DNA of 64,000 bases from Lagopus muta (Eukaryota; Chordata; Aves; Galliformes; Phasianidae). Each line of letters begins with the position of its first letter. Within the stretch, counting starts at the first letter, position 1. The stretch is from NCBI RefSeq assembly GCF_023343835.1, contig NC_064437.1, positions 4,664,001-4,728,000 of the forward strand, written 5' to 3'. The position numbers and the translations under genes are program-made. Of this stretch, positions 26,373 through 34,879 are shown piece by piece. The notes under the pieces were generated by a model, which saw nothing but the letters and a program-made list of their open reading frames with translations, was not told the DNA's origin and ran no database searches.

Positions 26373-26914
26373 TATAAAACTCCAAATAAATAGTGAAAGT
26401 ACAGACGTACAAACTGAAGTGCCACAGAAGATGGTTCTTTTTTTTTTGATAAGGAAGCGCAGCTGGGTCTGTTTGGAGCTGCAGAACAGAGCAGTGTGGA
26501 ACTCCAGCAACAAAAGCCACACTAATGGAGCAGCAGCTGATTCTGTAGCATTGCAAGCTAAAATCTAATCAAGCAAGCAGAATTAATATTAGGAGCTTTG
26601 CAGTGGCTGGAAAGTAAAGAAATCTTCCAGGTATCTGAGTCGGCAATTTTCAAACCCCCTGGAAATGACTCAACTGTTAGATGAAACTAAGGACAGGAGG
26701 GAGCTTTGTTGGCATAGAGGTAGGAGCTGTGTGGTGACACGAACGGCCTCTACAGTCACTGTACGTACAGGAAAGGGGTTGGGAAATGGTGGCAGGGCCA
26801 GCAAGCTGCCTGTGCTGGGGGTCAGGGCTGGGGCTCAGGCAGGCTGTGGGCTCCGTGGCACTGCTGTGCCCTGCCGTCAGCCAGGCCTGCTGCGGCACTG
26901 CCCTCAGCCCATCC

Positions 26915-29900
26915 CTACTGCTGGCTCCGGCAACAAACAGCGACAGCCCCTGGCGCGTGGCTGCCAGCAGTGCTGGCTGCAACACAGGTGTCATCCACAG
27001 CATAGGACCCCAAGGTGCCGGGGCCCCGCGAGCGAGCGCTGCAGCCTGTCAGCGTCCAGCCAGCATCGCAGGACACCGTCACCTGCAAGGAGAAGGACGG
27101 ATGGGCACCGTCACCTGGACGAGGTGCAGCCACACAGCGTTGCTCCGTACCTTGTCTGCAGAGCCCTGCGGCGTGAGCTCCTTCACGCGGCACTGCAGCA
27201 TGGCAGCAGGGCAGCAGGATGCACGCGCTGTGCCCTCCAGCCTTGTCCTACAGCCACCAGGCCTGCTGCCCAGCCCCGGCACGGGCCTGCCGCCATCACC
27301 CAGCACAGCCACAGGGGACTGGAAGCTGCAGCCTGCACAGAGACGGGATGTGGGAGCAGCACTCAAGGATGCCTCCACCGAGCTCCACACCCCAAGGGCC
27401 CGTAGCTGTGTTACAGAGTGTTACCAGTCGGCACGTGGTCCTGCAAGGAGCAGCCAGCCATGTCATCGCCCTGGGAGCTGGCGCTGAGCCGGCACTGGCT
27501 GTGGGGCCACGTGCAGCACCTGGCGATGGCGTAGACCCCCCGGCCCCCAAAGGCGCTGTGGGCCACGCACTGCTTCTGCCCTTCCTTGTCCTGCGACCAA
27601 GAGCATGGTGTCACTGGCAAGCACCTCACAGACAACACTTTTGGGCCACGTTGTGCCTCACCTCCATGTGCTCGCCCAGCCACCAGCCGCTGTGTGAGAA
27701 GCTGGAGCAGCCCAGCAGCTCCTCAGTGCCAGCACAGCGAGCCACAGCTGTGGCGTGCCAGGTGGGCACTGAGCGTGCCGACCACACCGAGCGGCACAGC
27801 AGCTCCTTATCTGCAATGGGGTGAGAGGTGTCAGTGCAGGGCCCACAGCACATTTCAGGCACTGCCATCCCCCAGCCCTCACCTGGGCCCAGCTGGGCAG
27901 GCAGCCCCACCACACTGCTGGGTGTCTGCAGCCGCTGCTCCTCGGGGAACCAGGCCTTGCTGACAATATTCTTGGTGGCCAAGCGCAGGAGGCGCTGCCG
28001 CAGCTCAGCCACACTGAGGTGGGACTGGGCACTGAGCAGCATGGCTGCAATGCCTGCGGGAGCCGAGGGGATGCAGTGAGAACTGGGGAAAGCCAAAGAG
28101 ACGCAGGTGCACCGTGATGGTGGGCTGGGGTCCCTAAGGCTGCCCGCTGTGATGGGACTGAGAGGCAACAACAGGATCAAGGGAAGCAACAGAAAAGAGG
28201 AACTCACTGTGACCCATCGTCTACGCACACCTGAATGATCGGATCCCTTCTCCTGGGTAACAGTGATAGGATGAGAAGTAATGGCCTTAAGTTGTGCCAG
28301 AGGAGCTTCAGGCTGAGTATCGGGAAAAATTTATTCTCCAAAAGAGCAGTGATGCAGTGGCACAGGCTGCCTGGGGGGCGGAGGAGTGACCATTCCTACA
28401 GGTATTCCAGATCCATGGAGATGTGGTACTGAGGGATGTGGGCAGTGGGCATGGTATACTGGGATTGGCTTGGGGATCTTAGAAGTCTTTTCCAGCCTTA
28501 ATGATTCTATGGTTCTATGAGTTGGAAAGGGTCGAAGGTGCTATACTCGAAATACAACTTCCACTCAGTTTTGGTGCAAACACATCCCACCCTGAGCCAC
28601 AAGAGATCCTGGAACCTGCTCACCTGCCACGTGTGCAGCCGCCTGCGATGTGCCGCTCTGCGCGGTGAAGCAGGTGCTGCAGTCACTGGAGGCACCAATG
28701 ATGTCGTCCCCTGGGGCAAACAGGTCGACACAGCGGCCAAAGTTGGTGCCCAGCGTGCCAATGGAGGCTGGCTGGTCCTCACGGTTCGTGGCCCCAACCG
28801 CGATCACCTGGAGGGGCAATGACAAAGGGGGTGCGGATGGCTCAGTGTGTTCCAGCATGTTCCCATGTGTGCCCACAGCCTGGGAACGCCCCTGCCCGTA
28901 CCTCCGGCTCGGATGCAGGTGAATACAGGCAGGCATCATCCTTGTAGTTCCCAGCAGCCACAACAACCACCGCCCCCATCTGCACCATCCGCCAGCAGCC
29001 GGCGTTCAGCACACGGCTGTGGGCACCGGCGAAGGGCAGCAGCACCACCAGCAGCGGGCTGGGCTGAGCTTCCAGCAATGCCCCAACAAATTCCAGGCCT
29101 GCGGTACGGGCCAAGGGCTGGGGCTGATGGTAGGGCAGGGCTGAGGTGAGCAGGGCAGGCTGCTCCCTCTCCCAGTTGGGCACTCACCGATGAGCGTCCC
29201 GCTGATGGTTCCCTTCCCCTGGCAGTTCAGCACACGGAGGCTGTGGATGTGTGTCCCTCTGGCCACGCCGGCATCGCGCCCACTCAGCACCCCAGCCATG
29301 TGGGTCCCGTGGCTGTCACATTTGCTGGCCTGGAGCAGGGATGATTTTATGCCCTGATGCGTCACAGAAAGGAGGGGGGTTAAGCACCAGGCTTGCCACA
29401 TAAACATAGGCTCACCTGTCTGTGGAAGCGGCTGCTGTCCTCCTCAGGGACATTCTGGAAGTCGGTGATGAACACCCTGCCTGCAATCTCCCGGTGGGTG
29501 CTCTGCACACTGGTGTCCAGCAGGTAGATCTGCACCTTGTCACCTTTATCTGCCCAGGGAAAAGGCAACAAACCATCAGCACGGTGCTCCCAAAATGGGG
29601 ACAGGAGCCTCAGAGCTGCCACACTAAGGGATGGGAATGCCCTGTGCTCACTGGGAGGGCTGTAGGTGTCTGTGCCGGGCAGTGGTGGTACGATCCTGCC
29701 CAGGTTCCAGGGGATGCTCTGTGCGAAGACGTACGCATCCTCCTCTACATAGTCCACATATGGAAGCCTCAGCGCCTGTGGGGAAGCGCGACACATCCTT
29801 CTCAGCTCCCCACAGCCTGGATTGCACCCAAAGGTAGCCAAAGGCTGGGCAAAGCCTTTGGCCAATCTCCAGGGGATGGAGATGCCAAGACGCAACACAC

Positions 29901-30397
29901 AACGGCTGGGCAGGATGACCTTAGTGCTCCTTTCCAACCTGGCACTGCTCACACCGTTATCCCCACGCTCGTACCACGTCCAGGACGTCGCTGCTCATCT
30001 TCACCAGGAAGGCGGGCAGCAGGCTGAAGACGTGCAGCAGCTCACTCGGGTACCCGCGCCGTGCCGCCCGTACCCGCAGCGCCCGCGCCGTGCCGCGCAC
30101 CTCGGCCTCACCGCTGCCCGCCCGCAGCAGCACCACGTAGCGCCCGGGCAGCCGCCACGCCGCCTGCAGGGAGAGAGATAACGCACGAGCGCTCGCCCGG
30201 TTGCGGGGAGCCGCACAATCCTCCCTTTCCGCCCCCCCCCCCTCCCCGCTGCTCACCTTGGCGGCCCGGTGGAAAGCGGCGGGCCTCGACGGGGCGGCCC
30301 CGAAGGCGGTCGCCGCATCGTCGGCCGCGCGCTGGGTCAGCGCCGGCTCCGCCACCGCCAGCAGCAGCAGCAGCAGCAGCAGCGCCCGGGCGTCCAT
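26915..30397 (-). CDS. PCSK9: PCSK9, proprotein convertase subtilisin/kexin type 9
   Basis: Secreted proteinase-K-like subtilase that binds the LDL receptor and sends it to lysosomes. Twelve coding exons, 5' to 3': 30257-30397, 29975-30163, 29652-29775, 29416-29549, 29188-29329, 28902-29098, 28624-28807, 27883-28053, 27662-27810, 27425-27590, 27151-27332, 26915-27082. All are GT-AG, in phase, and encode 648 aa (human 692). A signal peptide with eight leucines leads into the prodomain, which ends at VFAQ/SIPW, the autocleavage site. The triad is Asp in LLDTS (codon 29515-29517), His in SHGTH (29309-29311) and Ser in SGTSQ (28646-28648); the oxyanion Asn is in AAGN. The RFHRQ furin site and the SSDCSTCF receptor-contact segment are kept. 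The Cys-rich C-terminal domain ends in CCRSQQ, shorter than human. The acidic stretch at the start of the human prodomain is missing. No break was seen. Confidence 0.95.
28255..28520 (+). mobile_element. CR1 3' end fragment in PCSK9 intron
   Basis: CR1 tail on the plus strand, antisense to PCSK9, in the intron between exons 28624-28807 and 27883-28053. It includes the usual run from AGTGATAGGATGAGAAGTAA to TTTTCCAGCC and the terminal ATGATTCTATGGTTCTATGA. It is 5'-truncated and diverged. Confidence 0.88.
29868..29945 (+). mobile_element. possible short CR1 tail relic in PCSK9 intron 2
   Basis: The stretch GGGCAGGATGACCTTAGTGC followed by TCCTTTCCAACCTGGCAC resembles the last ~60 bases of CR1 (where a 'gatgatct..aggtcttttccaacc' pattern is usual). 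It is very short and diverged, so the call is tentative. Confidence 0.4.
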
Positions 30398-30920
30398 GGC
30401 ACCGCCGCACCGACGGCACCGACGGAGCTGAGAACGGCGGAGCGGTTCTGCCCGGCGCGGATCACGCCGTCGTGACCACCGGGACGCGTTAACCATTAAC
30501 GGGGAGCCCCGAGGCGGGCAGCGAGCAGCCGGACCCCCCCTCGCCGTGCAGCGTGCAGCCCCCCCCAGTCCTGCCCGGACCGCGAGCAAATATGACCGCC
30601 TTTACCCTTGCGAACCCAAATGCCCCCGAGAGCCCCCGCTCCTCCGTGCCTCTCGCTGCCTTCGTTCGGCGCTGTGTCGTGAAATCCTCTAATCCCATTC
30701 GGGCATTCCTCGCTGAGCCGTCACACGCCGCCAATACGGAGATCTCTCCTCTTTCTGGCACTGCTCTCACCCTTCTGTCCCCACCTCCCTCCCGCGCTGC
30801 CCCGGGTCTCCCCCCCCGCCTCCCCGGCTCTGGGGAAAACGGGAAATGGAACCCCCCGTGGGGACCGCGATCCGCGTGGACATCCCCAGAGCTCTGCGGG
30901 AGGAGGGGAGATGGGGTTGG
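30060..30920. promoter_or_regulatory. CpG island at PCSK9 5' end
   Basis: A CpG-dense region covering PCSK9 exons 1-2 and the upstream flank. Open frames here on both strands are by-products of the base composition. Beyond the HNF1/SRE module, 30520-31140 shows no coding content; an A-rich purine run lies at about 31020-31045. Confidence 0.7.
30461..30518 (-). promoter_or_regulatory. PCSK9: PCSK9 promoter: Sp1-HNF1-SRE module
   Basis: Upstream of the PCSK9 start codon, in transcription order: a GC box (plus-strand GAGGCGGG, 30511-30518); an HNF1 palindrome GTTAATGGTTAAC on the minus strand (30488-30500); and GGCGTGAT on the minus strand (30461-30468), the core of the human PCSK9 sterol regulatory element. 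The human promoter has the same order of Sp1, HNF1 and SRE, with HNF1 a few tens of bases upstream of SRE. This implies control by SREBP2 and HNF1A. The module ends only 63 bp from the ATG, so the 5' UTR should be very short. Confidence 0.75.
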
Positions 30921-31143
30921 CAATGGGAAAAATAATCATAGTAGTGTAGTAATTCGAAAAATAAATAAGGGAAGGTGGGGGGAGGAGGAACTCTTGCAAA
31001 AGACAGATCTGATTCATAGGAGAAAAAAGAAGAAAAAAAAAAAGTACTGCATTTAAACTGAATCCTTTCCTTCGAAGGATTCTGTTCTGACGAGAGCTGT
31101 GGTGTTTCAGTAAGGGTTTATGGAAACAAATTGCAGCAGGCTG

Positions 31144-31214
31144 TGCACCAGCCGGGAATCGAACCCGGGTCGCAAGAATGGGAATCTTGCATGATACCAC
31201 TACACCACTGGTGC
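31144..31214 (-). tRNA. tRNA-Gly (anticodon CCC)
   Basis: Read on the minus strand, a 71-nt cloverleaf: acceptor stem GCACCAG paired with CTGGTGC and discriminator A; A box TGGTGTAGTGG in the D arm; anticodon stem-loop around TTCCCAT giving anticodon CCC; and B box GGTTCGATTCC in the T arm. Body and loops match the vertebrate tRNA-Gly(CCC) type that starts GCGCCGC in human, but the acceptor stem differs on both sides with pairing kept. No intron. No T-run follows closely; the first clear one on the minus strand is about 100 nt downstream. It sits between PCSK9 and BSND. Confidence 0.93.
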
Positions 31215-31264
31215 TGTGCGAGCTGCAGGATGGACCCCCACCAGTAGCTGCATAGAGGGTGGTG

Positions 31265-31470
31265 GAGGTTTTCACTTTGAATACCAGGAAAAGCATCTAC
31301 CCAGGAAGGGAGTGATGCAGGCACAGGGAGCAGGGTGGTCACCATCCCTGGAGGTGTTCCAGAGCCCTGGAGATGAGGCACTGAGGGATGTGGGCAGTGG
31401 GCACGGGTGGGGTGGGTTTGGGGATCTCAGAGCTCTTTTCCAGCCTGAAAGGTTCTGTGATGCTATGAAT
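31265..31470 (+). mobile_element. CR1 3' end fragment
   Basis: CR1 tail just beyond the tRNA gene. It contains CACCATCCCTGGAGGTGTTC, TGAGGGATGTGGGCAGTGGG and GAGCTCTTTTCCAGCCTGAA, and ends near GTGATGCTATGAAT. It resembles the copies at 28255 and 41268. Confidence 0.85.
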
Positions 31471-31474
31471 GTCG

Positions 31475-32035
31475 CTGCCATGTGAGATGGGACAAGTGCT
31501 CTACAGGATCCATGGGCTGAAGGTGAGCTGTGGCAGCCAGGCTCCAGGAAGGATGTGGGCCCACGCTGGGCAGTTCTCCCCAGCCCTGCTGCTGCTGCTG
31601 CACTGTTTAGCCAACAGCTCGGCGCTCCCCGCCCTGCCAGTGGCACAAACACTGAGTTTGTGGAGCTGCCACCCGGCTCTTGTCACCTTGCAGAGGTGTG
31701 AGTGAAGGGCAGGGCAGTGCTGGGATGGGTGCTGGGGGCACAAGGGTCCCAGGAGGGGATGTTTCTTGTGCTGGGAGCAGCCAGCATCCTTGGTCCACTG
31801 TATATGGGCTGCAGGAAGCCAATGGGCCAGAGTCACCTCCAGCAAAATGACTCAAAACAAGTGCCCAAAGTTGGCAACACACAGCCCAGGGCTTTGGGCT
31901 CTGCCAGACCTCCCCCCCAACCCCCAGGAGCCATTCCCTATGCAGGAGGTGGGGAGCACCCCATTGTCCATCGACAAATGAAACATTCCAGGGCACAAAC
32001 AAGGAAGATCTCAGCTGCGGGAGTCTCAGAATCCA
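31475..32035. other. intergenic, no gene seen
   Basis: GC-rich noncoding sequence between the CR1 fragment and the BSND 3' end. Long open frames on both strands show no recognisable protein and look like base-composition artefacts. Confidence 0.55.
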
Positions 32036-32037
32036 GC

Positions 32038-32043
32038 TTTAAT
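32038..32043 (-). promoter_or_regulatory. BSND: BSND poly(A) signal (ATTAAA)
   Basis: Minus-strand ATTAAA about 230 nt past the BSND stop codon; it is the nearest recognisable poly(A) signal downstream. Confidence 0.5.
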
Positions 32044-32269
32044 TCCAGGGAGGCTTTGATAAATGGAAAACTGCCGACATCTCCTCCCTACACAACCCAT
32101 GGGATTGGAGCACTGCTGCTTACCTACACAGCCTGGCACAGCCCAGCTGCTTCCCAGCATGTCCTTCTCGCTGGCATTTGGGCTTCCCTGTGCCCATCCC
32201 AGTGCTTCCATGGTGCCAGGGCTGCACTTCGGGTGTCCCCTCCATGCAGCACCAGTCCCCTCGGGGACA

Positions 32270-33550
32270 TCATTTTTCAGGCTCAAAGAGGTGGTCGCTG
32301 TCCTCGAGCAGAATGTCTGACCCCTCTCCCAGCCCATAGTAGAGATCATTCACCTTCCTGCTGGCTTTTTGTGGGGAGCCGGGGTGCTCACCCTGTCCAG
32401 AGCAGCCTTGGGGTGATGAGGGGCTGTCAGGCACAGAGCTCTCCAGCGAGACCGTGTCCATGTCCTCCAGGAGGGACACCAGTGGTGCAGAGCCCAGGGG
32501 TGGCTGGGAGGGGCTGCAGGGACAGATTGGGGTGACAGTGACAGTGGGGTTAGCAGGATGCTCCCCTGGGCTGGCAGCTCGCCCAGCTCTGATACCAGCA
32601 GGGTAAATAATTTGGCACCGAGGTTCAACCCCCCCAGCATGCATCTGACCCCATGCCCATGTGTACCACGTACCAGCTGCCAGGCTCCAGCTGCGGGGCT
32701 GCCTCCTGGGGGTGTTCTTGGGGTCCCCCTGATTCCTGGTGCACCTCTGCCTTTGCCTGCAGCAGTGCCTGTGAGCAGCTGCGGGGCCGAGGCTGTGCTG
32801 ATGTCTGGACCTGCTCATAGGAGGGCAGGCTCTTCTCGTAGGCACTGCTGTAGGGATCCTGCAGGCTGTGGGGTACGGGGTGTCAGGCAGCTCCCCATGC
32901 TGCTGGGAGATTTGGGGGGATGCACACACCACATGGCTGCCAGGACATGTGTCCCAGGAGTGGGAGGCACATAGGGACCCACTAAGAGCCCCCCAGCACC
33001 TACCTGAGTGTCTCCAGGTTGCCCTTCTCCGGCAGCAGCGTGGCTTTCTGGTCTGGAAACTTCTCAGCCTCGGGCTGCACAGGGACAAATGTCACCTGGG
33101 GGGAAGAAATGCAGAGTCCAGTGGCTGCCATCTGCTTGAGAAAAAGTCTGCCTGGAAAAAAGCCCTCTGTGCCAGAGCCACGAACACGGGAGGGACGCTA
33201 CTGCCCTGCCGTGCCCTCCGCCAAGGAGACTGGAGGGTCACAGCCATGCTCAGGCTTTCCCAGGCTCCCACACCTTGCAGATCCCACTCTGAGCTTCCAA
33301 AATCCTCCCCCAGAGCACCTGGATCCCATCGAGCCCCAAGCCCAGGACAAAGCCCCCATCCCTCGTGCCCTACCCTGGGGTAGCACTGGCACATGCTCCA
33401 TGTGATGCCCACGGCGATGAGCAGGATGCCCCCAGCACAGAAGGTGGCGTAGATCTGGGGCTTCTCCACGCTCATGATGAACATCCCCGTCATCACCAGG
33501 AAGAAGCCCAGCATGATGAACCCGTAGCGAAACGTCTTCTCCTCGGCCAT
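32270..33550 (-). CDS. BSND: BSND, barttin (ClC-K chloride channel beta subunit)
   Basis: Accessory subunit of ClC-K chloride channels in kidney and inner ear. Four exons: 33374-33550, 33004-33095, 32674-32865, 32270-32513; they join in frame to 234 aa (human 320). The N-terminus MAEEKTFRYGFIMLG keeps Arg8 and Gly10, which are disease positions in human. Two membrane segments (about residues 9-27 and 34-52) are followed by MCQCYP, with Cys54 and Cys56 at the palmitoylation positions. The tail contains DPYSSAYEKSLPSYEQ, aligned to the human PY-motif region but with DPY in place of PPY, and ends in NDLYYGLGEG...FEPEK, matching the human C-terminus. The shortening lies in the middle of the tail. 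It is adjacent and co-oriented with TMEM61. Confidence 0.92.
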
Positions 33551-33963
33551 GGGCAGGCAGTGGGAGGGCTGACGCCGGGAGCTCTGTGCCGAGCACACCT
33601 CCGGGGACGGCAGGAGTGGTTTCTCACTGCGGAGGAGGCTGCCGGGGGCTGGGGATCGGCTGTGAGTGGGGCTGGTCCTGCCCAGGGCTGAGCCAGCCAG
33701 TTTTTATGGCTTTGTAATGAATGCAAACAGCAGCCCGCGTTCACACTCCAGTGAAGCTGCCCGGCACGTGCCCAGCCAACCTTCCCTGCAGGCACAAGGG
33801 AGGGAATGGGGACAGCGAGGTGATGGGACAAGAACAGCAAGATGCTGGCAATATGGGGACTGGGCCACCACAGGTGTTTTCACAGCCTGGGATAAGAAAC
33901 AGGGTTGTTGAGTGGGGTCAGCTATTGCAGACTCAGCACTGGGCAAATCCTCAGCCCCCAGGT

Positions 33964-34090
33964 ATTAAATTACATAGATGTGTATATTATATAGGTACAG
34001 TGGTGTATAGATGTATAGGTATACATCTGTATAGGTGTACAGAGACATTGGTGTGTAGGAGCAGAGGTATATCAGTATGTAGGTGTATGT
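33964..34090. repeat. degenerate TATAGGTGTA-type tandem repeat
   Basis: About 125 bp of imperfect tandem units based on TAGGTGTATA / TATAGATGTA between the BSND 5' end and the TMEM61 3' end. The rest of 33560-34750 shows no gene. Confidence 0.75.
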
Positions 34091-34757
34091 TTGGCTGTGG
34101 CTCTGCAGACACCCTGTAGCCCTGCAGGGGTTCCCTGGGCACTGCTGAGCTCCCCGGGATGCAGCCACCCACCCCAGCTGTGGGTTTATCCACTGCACTG
34201 CACACAAATGGGGGCTGAGCAACCCCAGATGTCTTCTCTGTGTGAAATGACAAATGCACACGGACACCCTGAGCACACGCGTGAGCAGCTGAGCATTTCT
34301 GAGCAATGTGAAGCCAGGCGTGGGAAGTCAGTGAGCGTTGGGAGCAAGGCGGGAGAGACAGGCGAGAGTGGGGGGCATGGAGGAGGCAGAGGATGTGTGG
34401 AGGGGAAGACACAGAACAGAGGCAGCACACACCGTGCTGCACTGCCCACTGCCCCTGCTCTCCTTGGCACAGCCCTGACCTCTGCTCCCAACCTGCCTGC
34501 AGTCCCAGCTGGGATCTGCCTGCTTTCCCCCATCTCTGTACCATGTTCCTTGCTGCAGGTGTGTTTTCCAGCTCCTGCTTGGAGTGGCTCAGTGCTGGTG
34601 GGACCTTGGGGGTGGCCGTGCTCCATCATGGCACAATGGGCGATCGTTCACCGCTGTCATTCCTTCCCCCTTTGGGGCAGAACCCAATGTGGGTTGGGCA
34701 GGGCAGCCAGTGTGGGTTTCCATACTGAAACACCAAACATCTGCAACCAGAGGTGGT

Positions 34758-34763
34758 TTTATT
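34758..34763 (-). promoter_or_regulatory. TMEM61: TMEM61 poly(A) signal
   Basis: Minus-strand AATAAA about 115 nt past the TMEM61 stop codon. Confidence 0.65.
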
Positions 34764-34879
34764 AAAAACACGAAGGCTTCCAACATGCCAGCTGCGAACA
34801 TTGTCCCAGATGCATTGCTCAGAATGGAGGACAGCCCCGTGCCACCCGCGTTCTCCCCTTGCTGAAGGATGGGGCTCAG

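Noticed and set aside
26665-27824. Long plus-strand open frames (up to 246 codons) over 26.7-27.8 kb
   Set aside because: They are antisense shadows of the GC-rich PCSK9 exons, which have correct splice sites and strong protein similarity on the minus strand.
29422-30027. 201-codon plus-strand frame
   Set aside because: Antisense shadow of PCSK9 exons 2-4, with no recognisable protein.
31702-32535. 277-codon plus-strand frame
   Set aside because: Overlaps the BSND last exon in antisense and GC-rich intergenic sequence, with no known domain.
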